A stretch of 64,000 nucleotides of DNA, taken from the NCBI RefSeq assembly GCF_000423545.1, contig NZ_AUIE01000001.1:1-64000 (forward strand), given 5' to 3'. The position numbers and the translations under genes are program-made. The notes under the pieces were generated by a model. It saw nothing but the letters and a program-made list of their open reading frames with translations, was not told where the DNA came from and did no database searches. Positions within the stretch are counted from its first letter, which is position 1; the number at the start of each line of letters is the position of its first letter. Positions 27,374 to 36,570 of the stretch are shown here, piece by piece. Source of the DNA: Metapseudomonas resinovorans DSM 21078. GTDB lineage: Bacteria > Pseudomonadota > Gammaproteobacteria > Pseudomonadales > Pseudomonadaceae.

Positions 27374-29051
27374 GCGATACGACTACATCATCATCGGTGC
27401 GGGCTCTGCAGGTTGTGTGCTGGCCAACCGCCTGACCGAGGACGCCGGCACGTCCGTGCTGGTCCTGGAGTTCGGCGGCAGTGACCGCAGCGTGCTGATC
27501 CAGATGCCCAGCGCCTTCTCCATTCCGATGAACACGAAGAAGTACAACTGGCGCTACGAGACGGTGGCCGAGCCGCATCTCGACGGCCGTCGCCTGCACT
27601 GCCCAAGGGGCAAGGTGCTCGGTGGCTCGTCCTCCATCAACGGCCTGGTCTACATCCGCGGCCACGCCTATGACTTCGACGAATGGGAAAGCCTGGGGGC
27701 GAAGAACTGGGGCTACCGGAACTGCCTGCCTTACTTCAAGCGTGCTGAGACGTACAAGTTCGGCGGCGACGACTACCGCGGCGCCAGCGGCCCACTGGCC
27801 ACCAACAATGGCAACAACATGCAGAACCCGCTGTATGGCGCCTGGGTGGAGGCGGGTGCGCAGGCTGGCTACATCAAGACCGACGACTGCAACGGCTACA
27901 TGCAGGAAGGTTTCGGCGCCATGCACATGACGGTGAAGGATGGCGTGCGCTGGTCCACCGCCAACGCTTACCTGCGCCCGGCCATGGAGCGGCCCAACCT
28001 GACGGTGGTCACCCACGCCATGACCCGGCGCATCCTCCTCGAGGGCAAGCGCGCGGTGGGCGTGGAGTACGACCAGGGTGGCCAGACCCACACCGTTCAC
28101 TGCAATCGCGAGGTGCTGGTGTCCTCGGGCCCCATCGGCTCGCCTCACCTGCTGCAGCGTTCCGGCATTGGCCCGACGGAGGTGCTGAGGCAGGCTGGCA
28201 TCGAAGTCCGTCACCATTTGCCGGGTGTGGGGGAAAGCCTCCAGGACCACTCGGAAATCTATATCCAGTACGCCTGCAAGGAGCCGATCACCCTCAACGG
28301 CAAGATGGGGCTGCTGGGCAAGGCTCTGATCGGCCTGCGCTGGTTGTTGTTCAAGGACGGCCTGGGTGCCAGCAACCACTTCGAGGCGGGTGGTTTCATC
28401 CGCTCCGAACAGGGGCTGCGTTGGCCGGACATCCAGTTCCACTTCCTGCCGGCGGCGATGCGCTACGACGGTGACAAGCCGTTCCGTGGGCACGGGTTCA
28501 TGGTGCTGACCGGCCCCAACAAGCCGAAAAGCCGGGGGCATGTCCGCGCCGTGTCGGCCGACCCCTACGAGCATCCGGAAATTCGTTTCAACTACCTGGA
28601 GAGCGAGGAGGACCGTGAAGGCTTCCGTCGCTGTGTGCGCCTGACCCGCGAAATCATCGGCCAGCCCGCCATGGACCGCTACCGTGGTGAAGAGTTGGCT
28701 CCCGGCCCGGCGGTGCAGACGGACGAGGAGATCGACGCCTTCGTGCGTGCCAACATGGAAAGCACCATGCACCCCTGCGGCTCCTGCCGCATGGGCGAGG
28801 ACGATATGGCGGTGGTGGATTCCGAATTGCGGGTGCGCGGCATCCAGGGGCTGCGGGTTATCGATTCGTCGGTCTTCCCCACGGAGCCCAACGGCAACCT
28901 CAACGCGCCGACCATCATGCTCGCCGAGCGTGCCTCGGACCTGGTGCGCGGGCGCCGGCCACTGGCGCCCGAGGACATGCCGGTGGGGCTTGCCGACAAC
29001 TGGGAAACCGCCCAACGCACTAGCGCCCCTCTGCGCCAGGTGGGCGCCTGA
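27366..29051 (+). CDS. GMC-family FAD alcohol dehydrogenase (choline-dehydrogenase-like)
   Basis: This 561-residue flavoprotein has the N-terminal FAD motif [10 protein letters not shown] (residues 8-17), the GMC signature 1 in [21 protein letters not shown] and signature 2 in [18 protein letters not shown]. Near the C-terminus HPCGSCRMG and [18 protein letters not shown] hold the catalytic His and Asn. The sequence is close to BetA. Its start overlaps the permease stop, making it the last gene of the LysR-controlled operon. It would oxidise the imported alcohol to an aldehyde for the first gene product. A long GC inverted repeat (29053-29097) follows the stop. Confidence 0.88.
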   Translation: MNKRYDYIIIGAGSAGCVLANRLTEDAGTSVLVLEFGGSDRSVLIQMPSAFSIPMNTKKYNWRYETVAEPHLDGRRLHCPRGKVLGGSSSINGLVYIRGHAYDFDEWESLGAKNWGYRNCLPYFKRAETYKFGGDDYRGASGPLATNNGNNMQNPLYGAWVEAGAQAGYIKTDDCNGYMQEGFGAMHMTVKDGVRWSTANAYLRPAMERPNLTVVTHAMTRRILLEGKRAVGVEYDQGGQTHTVHCNREVLVSSGPIGSPHLLQRSGIGPTEVLRQAGIEVRHHLPGVGESLQDHSEIYIQYACKEPITLNGKMGLLGKALIGLRWLLFKDGLGASNHFEAGGFIRSEQGLRWPDIQFHFLPAAMRYDGDKPFRGHGFMVLTGPNKPKSRGHVRAVSADPYEHPEIRFNYLESEEDREGFRRCVRLTREIIGQPAMDRYRGEELAPGPAVQTDEEIDAFVRANMESTMHPCGSCRMGEDDMAVVDSELRVRGIQGLRVIDSSVFPTEPNGNLNAPTIMLAERASDLVRGRRPLAPEDMPVGLADNWETAQRTSAPLRQVGA

Positions 29052-29052
29052 G

Positions 29053-29097
29053 TCCAGGCCCGAGGCAGCGGCCGGATCGGCCGCCGCCCTGGGCCTG
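29053..29097 (+). terminator. GC-rich inverted repeat after the GMC gene
   Basis: CCAGGCCC and GGGCCTGG form the outer stem, and GCGGCCG/CGGCCGC pair inside it. No T run follows, so it may be a factor-assisted 3' end, not a classical terminator. Confidence 0.5.
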
Positions 29098-29209
29098 GCA
29101 ATGACCGTTCAGCGCTCGTCATGAAATTGTCACGGTTCTGTGGCAGTGCGAACGCAAGGAATTCATCAGAATCGCGTTCAACTGGGGTTTTGCGTTCTGG
29201 ATTTCCATC

Positions 29210-30205
29210 ATGCGTGTGCTGATCCTGCTCGCCGCGCTCATTTGCGGCCTGCCTTCCTTTACTTTTGCCGATACCCGCTGCGATGTGACCGCGCCGACGG
29301 AGACTGTCGACCTGGGCGAGGTGCGCCTGGCGTACCAGATCGTGGGCCGTGAGCGGGACCCGGCACTGCTGCTGATCATGGGCCTGGGCGGGCAACTGAT
29401 CCATTGGCCGGACGAGGTGGTGCAGCGCCTTTGCAAGAGCGGCTTCCGGGTGATTCGCTTCGACAATCGCGATGTCGGCCTGTCCGCCTGGACGGGTGCC
29501 GCACCCACGGCGAACCTGGCCTATGAAGTGGTGCGCTACCGCCTCGGCCTGCCGGTCTCGGCGCCTTACGGCTTGCGCGACATGGCCGGCGATTCGCTGC
29601 GCCTGCTGGATGCGCTGCATATCCGGCAGGCCCACGTGCTGGGCGCCAGCATGGGCGGGATGATCGCCCAGCACCTGGCCGACCTGGCGCCGGAACGGGT
29701 ACTCAGCCTGACCCTGGTGATGACCAGTTCGGGGGCCCAGGGCCTGCCGGCTCCCAACTCGGCCCTGCTGGAACTGCTGGCGCGGCGCGAGGCGCCGAGT
29801 CGTGAGGTGGCCCTCCAGCACCAGGCAGACCTGCTGGCGGCGTTGGGCAGCCCTGAGATCAGTGATGATCGCGAGCAGTTGCTGGAGCAGGCCGCCCGCG
29901 CCTATGACCGCTCCTTCAACCCCGAAGGTGTGCAGCGGCAGATCCTGGCGATTCTCGCCGAGCCGAGCCGCGTCGACATGCTCAATCGCCTGCAGGTGCC
30001 GACCCTGGTGGTGCACGGTACTGCCGATCCGCTGCTGCCCGTGATGCACGGTGTGCATGTGGCAGCGCACATCAAGGGTTCGGAGCTGAAGTTGATTCCC
30101 GGCCTGGCCCATCGCTTCCAGGACGCCTTCAAGGAACCGCTGTTATCCGCCGTGTTGCCGCACCTCATGGCCCATCGCGCCGAGGGGCATGTGGCGCAGC
30201 TCTGA
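29210..30205 (+). CDS. Exported alpha/beta hydrolase
   Basis: This 331-residue protein has a signal peptide (residues 1-20, LILLAALICGLPSFTFA) and an alpha/beta hydrolase fold. The nucleophile elbow is GASMGG (Ser), the acid is in HGTADPLLP (Asp) and the His is in GLAHRF. The oxyanion-hole region reads LLIMGLGGQ. It is probably a periplasmic esterase or lactonase; the substrate is unknown. It stands alone, 158 bases after the preceding operon, and converges with glpD. Confidence 0.78.
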   Translation: MRVLILLAALICGLPSFTFADTRCDVTAPTETVDLGEVRLAYQIVGRERDPALLLIMGLGGQLIHWPDEVVQRLCKSGFRVIRFDNRDVGLSAWTGAAPTANLAYEVVRYRLGLPVSAPYGLRDMAGDSLRLLDALHIRQAHVLGASMGGMIAQHLADLAPERVLSLTLVMTSSGAQGLPAPNSALLELLARREAPSREVALQHQADLLAALGSPEISDDREQLLEQAARAYDRSFNPEGVQRQILAILAEPSRVDMLNRLQVPTLVVHGTADPLLPVMHGVHVAAHIKGSELKLIPGLAHRFQDAFKEPLLSAVLPHLMAHRAEGHVAQL

Positions 30206-30251
30206 GCCGCCTTGCAGTTGGGAGGGTAGGGATTGCTCGCGGATGGTTGGC

Positions 30252-31781
30252 TTACGCCGCATCCGCCCGTGGCCGGCGCGGGTATTCGTGTTTGAGGTAC
30301 TGGGACAGCCGAGCCTGCTGGCTAGCGCTCATGAACAGGCCCAGCTTGGTGCGACGCCAGAGGATGTCTTCGGCGCTGACGGCCCATTCTTGCTGGCAGA
30401 GATAATCCACTTCCCGCGTGTAGAGGCCGGCCCCCAGGTGTTCGCCGAGGTCGGCCAGCTCTCGCACGTCGCGCAGCAGGTGCCAGCAGCGGCTGCCGTA
30501 GAGGTTGACCCAACGCCGGGCGATGTGGGTGGGCAACCAGCCGAAGCTCGCGCATAGGGCTTCCACCAGGGCGCTGCGGCTTTCCATCTTTTCGCCACCG
30601 GGTAGCGGCGCGGTCGCCGTCCAGGCGCCCTTGGCGAGCGGGAACCAGGGGGTCAGTTGCTCCAGGGCCGCTTCGGCGAGCCTGCGGTAGGTGGTGAGCT
30701 TGCCACCGAACACCGAGAGCAGTGGTGCGTCGCCGGGGTGGGCGGAAAGCGCCAGGGTGTAGTCGCGGGTCACTGCCGACGGGTCGGCCGACTCGTCGTC
30801 GCACAGCGGGCGCACGCCCGCATAGCTGTGGAGAATGTCCTGCTCGCTCAGCTGACGCTTGAAGTGGCGGTTGACCACCTCCAGCAGGTAGCGGGTTTCC
30901 TCGGGCGTGATCGCCACTGAGGCCGGGTCGCCGTGGTATTCGCGGTCGGTGGTGCCGATCAGGGTGAAGCGTTCCAGATAGGGAATGGCGAAGACGATGC
31001 GGCGGTCTTCGTTCTGCAGGATGTAGGCCTGCTCGCCGTCATGCAGGCGCGGCACGATGATGTGGCTGCCTTGGATCAAGCGGATGCCGTACGGCGTCGA
31101 CTGTTTGAGGTCCTGTTCGATGAAGCGAGCCACCCAGGGGCCGGCGGCGTTCACCAGGGCGCGAGCGCGGATCGACAGCAGGCTGCCGTCGGCGCGTTCC
31201 AGGTGGATATGCCAGAGGCCCTTGCTGCGCCGGGCGCTGACGCAGCGGGTTCGAGTATGAACATGGGCGCCGCGCTCGCGGGCCGCCATGGCATTGAGCA
31301 CCACCATTCGGGCGTCGTCGACCCAGCAATCGGAGTACTCGAACCCATGGGTGATTTCCGCCTTCATCGGGCTGCCCGCACCAAAGCGCAGGCCACGGGA
31401 GGCAGGCAAGTGCTTGCGCTTGCCGAGGTGGTCATAGAGGAACAGGCCCGCGCATATCATCCAGGCCGGACGCAGGTGGGGCCGGTGGGGCAGGATGAAA
31501 CGCAGGGGCTTGACGATGTGCGGCGCCTTGGCGAGCAGCACTTCGCGCTCGGCCAGGGCTTCGCGCACCAGGCGGAATTCGTAATGCTCCAGGTAGCGAA
31601 GGCCGCCGTGGATCAGTTTGCTGCTGGCCGAAGAGGTGTGTTGGGCGAGGTCATCCTTCTCGCAGAGAAATACCGACAGACCCCGGCCGGCTGCGTCGGC
31701 GGCGATGCCGACGCCATTGATGCCGCCGCCGACGACCGCCAGGTCATAGACTTCGGCGATGGGGGAGTGATTGTGGTTCAT
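30252..31781 (-). CDS. glpD: Aerobic glycerol-3-phosphate dehydrogenase
   Basis: This 509-residue membrane-associated flavoenzyme oxidises sn-glycerol-3-phosphate to dihydroxyacetone phosphate and passes electrons to ubiquinone. It has the FAD motif LAVVGGGINGVGIAADAAGRG at the N-terminus, the signature SSKLIHGGLRYLEHYEFRLV and the C-terminal GlpO-type cap. ATG 31781 is chosen over the longer frame because family homology begins at NHNHSPIAEVYDL. A GlpR-like box at 31813-31832 lies 31 bases upstream. glpR follows upstream on the same strand, but the gap of 137 bases holds its own promoter. Confidence 0.93.
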   Translation of the reverse strand: MNHNHSPIAEVYDLAVVGGGINGVGIAADAAGRGLSVFLCEKDDLAQHTSSASSKLIHGGLRYLEHYEFRLVREALAEREVLLAKAPHIVKPLRFILPHRPHLRPAWMICAGLFLYDHLGKRKHLPASRGLRFGAGSPMKAEITHGFEYSDCWVDDARMVVLNAMAARERGAHVHTRTRCVSARRSKGLWHIHLERADGSLLSIRARALVNAAGPWVARFIEQDLKQSTPYGIRLIQGSHIIVPRLHDGEQAYILQNEDRRIVFAIPYLERFTLIGTTDREYHGDPASVAITPEETRYLLEVVNRHFKRQLSEQDILHSYAGVRPLCDDESADPSAVTRDYTLALSAHPGDAPLLSVFGGKLTTYRRLAEAALEQLTPWFPLAKGAWTATAPLPGGEKMESRSALVEALCASFGWLPTHIARRWVNLYGSRCWHLLRDVRELADLGEHLGAGLYTREVDYLCQQEWAVSAEDILWRRTKLGLFMSASQQARLSQYLKHEYPRRPRADAA

Positions 31782-31812
31782 GGGCAGGCACCAAGGTCGA
31801 AATCGAACTTTC

Positions 31813-31832
31813 AATGTTCAGTTTCGAAAGTA
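31813..31832. promoter_or_regulatory. Candidate GlpR operator upstream of glpD
   Basis: AATGTTCAGTTTCGAAAGTA agrees at 15 of 20 positions with the E. coli GlpR consensus (WATGTTCG-WTAW-CGAACATW) by my count. It is 31 bases upstream of the glpD start, where a repressor would block transcription. Confidence 0.55.
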
Positions 31833-31918
31833 GCCTAGTCGAGCGAGCGGAAAATGACTAGCCCGATGCGCGGTTTCGCGCCGGGTGGTCATGAAAAATT
31901 CATACAGTTGGGAAGGGG

Positions 31919-32677
31919 TCAGACCCGCTCGAGATGCACCTTGTGCTCGGCCAGCAGGCGGGTCAGGGCAGGGGAGGGCTGGTGGTCGGTGAACAGCCGG
32001 TCGACCTGGGTGATGGAGCCCAGGCGTACCACGGCGTTGCGGCCGAATTTGCTGGAGTCGGCGGCGAGGAACACGTGTCGTGCGTTCTCGATGATGGCCT
32101 GGGAGACGCGTACTTCCTGGTAGTCGAAGTCCAGCAGGCTGCCGTCTTCGTCGATGCCGCTGATGCCCACCAGGGCGTAGTCCACCTTGAACTGCTGGAT
32201 GAAATCCACCGCTGCCTGGCCAACGATACCGCCGTCGCTGCGCACCGTTCCGCCCGCCACCAGGACTTCGAAGTCCGGCTTGTCGGCCAGTTGCGCGGCC
32301 ACGTGCAGGTTGTTGGTGATTACCTTCAGGCCCTTGTGGCCCATGAGGGCACGGGCAATCGCTTCGGTGGTGGTGCCGATGTTGATGAACAGCGATGCAT
32401 GGTCGGGGATGTACTCGGCTACCGCGTCGGCGATGCGCTGCTTTTCGTCGCGGTTCTGCCCGGCGCGCATGGCGTAGGCCGTGTTCTGGGTGCTCGAGGC
32501 TTCGCTGGCCGCGCCCCCGTGGGTGCGCCGCAGCAAGCCGTGCTCGGCGAGCTGGTTGATGTCGCGGCGGATGGTCTGCGGGGTGACGGCGAACGCCTGG
32601 GCGAGTTCGTCGATGCTGACGTAGCCGCGCTCGCGGGTGAGGTCGAGAATGTCTTGTTGCCGGGGGCCCAGGTTCAT
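31919..32677 (-). CDS. glpR: Glycerol-3-phosphate regulon repressor (DeoR family)
   Basis: This 252-residue DeoR-family protein has an N-terminal helix-turn-helix (residues about 20-40, [20 protein letters not shown], followed by RRTHGGA) and a C-terminal sugar-phosphate-binding domain with [18 protein letters not shown] precedes the ATG by 6 bases. GlpR dissociates from DNA when it binds glycerol-3-phosphate. Two candidate operators flank the gene, one before glpD and one over the ybaK start. It is divergent from ybaK-glpK. Confidence 0.92.
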   Translation of the reverse strand: MNLGPRQQDILDLTRERGYVSIDELAQAFAVTPQTIRRDINQLAEHGLLRRTHGGAASEASSTQNTAYAMRAGQNRDEKQRIADAVAEYIPDHASLFINIGTTTEAIARALMGHKGLKVITNNLHVAAQLADKPDFEVLVAGGTVRSDGGIVGQAAVDFIQQFKVDYALVGISGIDEDGSLLDFDYQEVRVSQAIIENARHVFLAADSSKFGRNAVVRLGSITQVDRLFTDHQPSPALTRLLAEHKVHLERV

Positions 32678-32762
32678 GCTGGCTCCTTGTTTTGCGCGGC
32701 ATTATAGCGGCGGGCTGTCGAATGACGGTTTTTCCCGTTAAGGTACGCTGAATCTGTCGCCG

Positions 32763-32782
32763 GATTTTCATAATCGAACATG
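32763..32782. promoter_or_regulatory. Candidate GlpR operator overlapping the ybaK start codon
   Basis: GATTTTCATAATCGAACATG matches 15 of 20 positions of the same GlpR consensus, including the complete half-site TCGAACAT. The ATG of ybaK is bases 32780-32782 of this box, so binding would block both transcription and start of ybaK-glpK. Confidence 0.5.
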
Positions 32783-33250
32783 ACGCCTGCCATCGACCTG
32801 CTGAAGAAAGCCAAGGCTGAGCACAAGGTGCACAGCTACCAACATGACCCCAAGGCGCCCTCTTATGGCCTGGAGGCCGCCGAGAAGCTCAACCTGGATC
32901 CGGCGCGAGTGTTCAAGACACTGCTCGCCGCCACCGAGAAAGGCGAGCTGCTGGTCGCCGTGGTGCCGGTGGTGGGCAGCCTCGACCTCAAGGCGCTGGC
33001 CCATGCGGCGGGCGTCAAGAAAGCGGAGATGGCCGATCCCAATCTGGCGCAGCGCACCACCGGTTACCTGGTGGGGGGCATCAGTCCGCTGGGGCAGAAG
33101 AAGCGTCTGCGTACCTTCATCGACAGCACTGCGCGCAATTTCGACACCGTGCACGTCAGCGCTGGCCGGCGCGGGCTGGAAGTCGAGCTCTCCGCCGACA
33201 CCCTGGCCGCCCATACTCAAGGTCAGTTCGCCGATATCGGTCGTCCATAA
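32780..33250 (+). CDS. ybaK: YbaK/EbsC-family aminoacyl-tRNA deacylase
   Basis: This 156-residue protein belongs to the family that hydrolyses mischarged Cys-tRNA(Pro). The conserved Lys in RVFKTLL and the loop [13 protein letters not shown] are present, and length is normal (about 155-160). It lies 32 bases upstream of glpK with no promoter space, so both are probably one transcript. A GlpR-like box covers its start codon, which would place a tRNA-editing gene under glycerol control. Confidence 0.9.
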   Translation: MTPAIDLLKKAKAEHKVHSYQHDPKAPSYGLEAAEKLNLDPARVFKTLLAATEKGELLVAVVPVVGSLDLKALAHAAGVKKAEMADPNLAQRTTGYLVGGISPLGQKKRLRTFIDSTARNFDTVHVSAGRRGLEVELSADTLAAHTQGQFADIGRP

Positions 33251-33282
33251 AAAGCCCAGAACAAGAACAAGGAAGCATCGCC

Positions 33283-34770
33283 ATGGCCCATTACCTGCTC
33301 GCCATCGACCAGGGCACCACCAGCAGCCGCGCCATCGTTTTCAGCGCCCAGGGCTTGCCAGTGGCGCGTGCCCAGCAGGAGTTCAAGCAATACTTTCCCA
33401 AGGACGGCTGGGTGGAGCATGACGGCGAGGAAATCTGGCTGACTACCCTGAAGGTCTGTCGCGAGGCCATCGAGCAGAGCGGATTGAATCCGGCCGAGAT
33501 CGCCGCCATCGGCATTACCAACCAGCGTGAGACCACCCTGGTCTGGGACGCGGTGACCGGTACTCCCATCCACCCGGCCATCGTCTGGCAGGACCGCCGC
33601 ACTGCCGACTACTGCGCCACGCTCAAGGCCGCCGGCCATGAAGCGGATGTGGCCCGTCGAACCGGTCTCCTCATCGACCCCTACTTCTCTGCCACCAAGC
33701 TGCGCTGGGTGCTGGAAAACGTGCCAGGCGCCCGCGAACGCGCCGAGCGCGGCGAGCTGCGTTTCGGCACCGTGGACTGCTTCCTGCTCTGGCGCCTGAC
33801 CGGCGGCAAGGTGCATCGCACCGATGCCACCAACGCCTCGCGGACCCTGCTGTTCAATATCCACAGCCAGCAATGGGATGCAGAGCTGCTGCGTCTGTTC
33901 GACATCCCCGCAAGCTTGTTGCCGGAAGTCCTCGACTGCGCCGCAGAGTTTGGCGATACCGAAGTCAGCTTGCTCGGCGCCAGCATCCCGGTGCGCGGCA
34001 TGGCCGGAGACCAGCAGGCGGCGTTGATCGGCCAGGCCTGCTTCCAGCCGGGCATGGTGAAGAGTACCTACGGCACCGGCTGCTTCATGATCCAGAACAC
34101 CGGTGAGCAGCCAGTGGTCTCGCGCAACCGCCTGCTGACGACGGTTGGCTATCGCCTGAATGGCAAGGTGACCTACGCGGTGGAGGGCAGCATCTTCGTT
34201 GCCGGCGCTGCGGTGCAGTGGTTGCGTGATGGCATCAAGCTGATCAGCCACGCCCGCGATACCGAGGCCCTGGCCGAGCAGACCGGCGATGCCTGCGGCG
34301 TTTACCTGGTGCCGGCCTTCACCGGCCTTGGAGCGCCCTACTGGGACCCGCGCGCGCGCGGCGCCATCTTCGGCTTGACCCGCGATACCGGCATCAAGGA
34401 AATCGTCACTGCCGGGTTGCAGTCGGTCTGCTACCAGACCCGCGACCTGCTGGAGGCCATGGCCCAGGACGGCGCCGCCGCGCCCAGTGCCCTGCGAGTG
34501 GACGGCGGTATGGTGGAGAACAACTGGGTGATGCAATTCCTTGCCGACATCCTCGGGGTACCGGTGGAACGCCCGGAAGTCACCGAGACCACGGCCCTGG
34601 GCGTGGCCTACCTCGCAGGTTTGCAGGTGGGGCTCTATCGCGATCTGGACGAAGTGGCCAGTCACTGGCATCGTCAGCAACGTTTTGCCCCACGCATGGC
34701 CGAAGACCACCGCAAGAAACTTTATGACGGCTGGCTGGATGCCGTGCAAAGGGTGCGCAGCGGTGCGTGA
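33283..34770 (+). CDS. glpK: Glycerol kinase
   Basis: This 495-residue FGGY-family kinase phosphorylates glycerol with ATP. It begins [16 protein letters not shown] (phosphate loop) and has [23 protein letters not shown], the second family signature [20 protein letters not shown] and the C-terminal adenosine motif [16 protein letters not shown]. The start has AAGGAAG upstream. It follows ybaK and has no glpF facilitator next to it, which is unusual for Pseudomonas. Confidence 0.95.
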   Translation: MAHYLLAIDQGTTSSRAIVFSAQGLPVARAQQEFKQYFPKDGWVEHDGEEIWLTTLKVCREAIEQSGLNPAEIAAIGITNQRETTLVWDAVTGTPIHPAIVWQDRRTADYCATLKAAGHEADVARRTGLLIDPYFSATKLRWVLENVPGARERAERGELRFGTVDCFLLWRLTGGKVHRTDATNASRTLLFNIHSQQWDAELLRLFDIPASLLPEVLDCAAEFGDTEVSLLGASIPVRGMAGDQQAALIGQACFQPGMVKSTYGTGCFMIQNTGEQPVVSRNRLLTTVGYRLNGKVTYAVEGSIFVAGAAVQWLRDGIKLISHARDTEALAEQTGDACGVYLVPAFTGLGAPYWDPRARGAIFGLTRDTGIKEIVTAGLQSVCYQTRDLLEAMAQDGAAAPSALRVDGGMVENNWVMQFLADILGVPVERPEVTETTALGVAYLAGLQVGLYRDLDEVASHWHRQQRFAPRMAEDHRKKLYDGWLDAVQRVRSGA

Positions 34771-34798
34771 AGGCACCGCATAGACACCGGGAGGCAGG

Positions 34799-35590
34799 AT
34801 GGGAGAAGGGCGAGGGTCGCTGAAGCGCCGCTGGCAGGTACTGGGCCTGCTGGTCGCACCTTTGCTCTTCCCGTCGGCTCATGCTGAGACCCTGGTGATC
34901 GCCGGGGACATCTGGTGTCCGATCAATTGCCAGCCCGGCTCGGAGCGGCCCGGCATCTTCGTCGAACTGGCGCAGGAAATCTTTGGTGAGGCGGGTATCC
35001 GCGTGGAGTACCGCCAGGTGAGCTGGGCACGAGCTGTCCACGACACGCGCAATGGTCGCCTGGATGCGTTGATCGGTGCCGGCGTCCAGGACGCTCCCGA
35101 CTTCGTGTTCACGCCCACCGCGCCTGGTGTGTCGCGTATGTGCTTCTACGCTGCCCGCGGTGCCACGTGGCGCTACCAGGGCCTGCTTTCCCTTTCCGGG
35201 ATCAGGCTGGGCAGTATCAACGGCTACAGCTACGGGCAGGAGCTCGATACTTACATCCGTATCAACCGGGACAAGCCGGCGCATGTCCAGGTGGTATCCG
35301 GTGACCAGGCCCTGGAAATGAACGTGGAAAAGATCCTGCTCGGGCGTATCGACGCCACCATCGAGAATGCCTGGGTCATGGATGCCTACCTGGCCGGAAG
35401 TGGCCAGCAGGCCAAGCTGGTCAAGGCTGGCTGCCGATCGCCCGATGTACCCATCTACCTGGCATTTTCACCGGCCCTGGAGGCCAGCCCGCGTCATGCG
35501 GCGATGTTCGAGGCCGGGCTCCAGCGTTTGCGCGCGTCCGGGCGGATGAACGAGCTGCTGCAGCGCTATGGCCTGCCTCCGCTAGACTGA
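34799..35590 (+). CDS. Periplasmic solute-binding protein, family 3
   Basis: This 263-residue protein has an N-terminal signal (residues about 10-28, WQVLGLLVAPLLFPSAHA) and a polar-amino-acid-binding fold (SBP_bac_3 type), starting ETLVIAGDIWCPINC. Two cysteines six residues apart (WCPINCQ is followed by PGSER) may form a disulfide. GGAGG lies before ATG 34799. No ABC permease or ATPase adjoins it, so it is an orphan binding protein or a sensor-like protein. It starts 28 bases after glpK, but no functional link to glycerol is visible. Confidence 0.72.
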   Translation: MGEGRGSLKRRWQVLGLLVAPLLFPSAHAETLVIAGDIWCPINCQPGSERPGIFVELAQEIFGEAGIRVEYRQVSWARAVHDTRNGRLDALIGAGVQDAPDFVFTPTAPGVSRMCFYAARGATWRYQGLLSLSGIRLGSINGYSYGQELDTYIRINRDKPAHVQVVSGDQALEMNVEKILLGRIDATIENAWVMDAYLAGSGQQAKLVKAGCRSPDVPIYLAFSPALEASPRHAAMFEAGLQRLRASGRMNELLQRYGLPPLD

Positions 35591-35689
35591 GCTGGCTGTA
35601 TCCGTGATAGAACCTGGCCACTGTACGGTGCGTGGGGCGTTGCTGGCTGGCATGCTGAATCTTCCCGTCCCCACTCCAAGGAGCGTGTC

Positions 35690-36472
35690 ATGCAGCTGGA
35701 TTTCCATCAGGTCGATGCCTTCACCCAGCGTCCTTTCGGCGGCAATCCGGCCGTGGTCTATCGCCTGGATGCCTGGCTCGACGAGCAGCTCATGCAACGC
35801 ATTGCCGCCGAGCACAACCTGTCGGAAACCGCCTTTCTGGTGAAGGAAGGCAATGCCTGGCACATCCGCTGGTTCACCCCCAGGGCCGAGGTGCCGCTTT
35901 GCGGTCACGCCACCCTGGCCGCCGCCCATGTGCTGTTCGAGCTCTATCAGGAGCCCGGGAATCGCCTGGAGTTCATGAGCAAGTCCGGCGAGCTGCGGGT
36001 GACGCGCGAAGAGGAAGGCCGCCTGGCATTGGACTTCCCGGCCCAGGTACCGCAGGAGGTGGGCGTGACCCTGGACCTGGAGCACGCCTTGGGTGTGGCG
36101 CCGGTGGATGCCTTGGGAGCCAACTTCCTGCTGGCAGTGCTGGAGTCGGAACAGGCGGTGCGCGAGTGCACGCCGGACTTCAAGGCGTTGGCCAAGTTGC
36201 CCTGGTCCGGCGTGATCATCACCGCACCGGGTATGAAGCACGACTTCGTCTCGCGCTTCTTCGCACCGGTGATCGGCATCGAGGAGGACCCGGTGACCGG
36301 GGCCGCCCACTGCGCACTGATTCCTTACTGGGCGAATCGCCTTGGCAAGCGCGTGCTGCGAGCCGAACAGTGCTCCACCCGCAGCGGCGATCTCTGGTGC
36401 CGCCTGGATGGCGACAGGGTGAGCATTGCCGGGCATTCAGTGCTGGTGGCCAGCGGGCGGCTGTGGGTGTAG
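35690..36472 (+). CDS. PhzF-family isomerase/epimerase-like protein
   Basis: This 260-residue protein begins QLDFHQVDAFTQRPFGGNPA, the N-terminal signature of the PhzF/diaminopimelate-epimerase fold. The catalytic Glu is in NLSETAFL, and both substrate loops are present (CGHATLAAAHVLF and DPVTGAAHCALIPYW). Phenazine genes are absent, so the protein is a general family member of unknown substrate, not PhzF itself. AAGGAG is 7 bases before ATG 35690. Confidence 0.85.
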   Translation: MQLDFHQVDAFTQRPFGGNPAVVYRLDAWLDEQLMQRIAAEHNLSETAFLVKEGNAWHIRWFTPRAEVPLCGHATLAAAHVLFELYQEPGNRLEFMSKSGELRVTREEEGRLALDFPAQVPQEVGVTLDLEHALGVAPVDALGANFLLAVLESEQAVRECTPDFKALAKLPWSGVIITAPGMKHDFVSRFFAPVIGIEEDPVTGAAHCALIPYWANRLGKRVLRAEQCSTRSGDLWCRLDGDRVSIAGHSVLVASGRLWV

Positions 36473-36474
36473 GT

Positions 36475-36567
36475 GCGAATTCATTCGCCAAGCAGGCCGA
36501 AGGTCTGTCTCGGGAACTCTGTCAGGGGCAGCTGCGCCACCCTTGGCGATTGAAATCGCCCCTACAG
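36475..36567. repeat. REP-like intergenic element, copy B
   Basis: This segment contains CGAATTCATTCGCC at the left, GGGGCAGCTGCGCC in the middle and GATTGAAATCGCCCC at the right. It is an inverted, diverged relative of the segment at 3750-3840. It lies between two convergent genes and may serve as a bidirectional 3' end. Confidence 0.6.
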
Positions 36568-36570
36568 GTT

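Noticed and set aside
35690..36472. Phenazine biosynthesis gene phzF
   Set aside because: The protein has the PhzF fold, but no other phz gene is present; the fold is widespread in proteins unrelated to phenazines.
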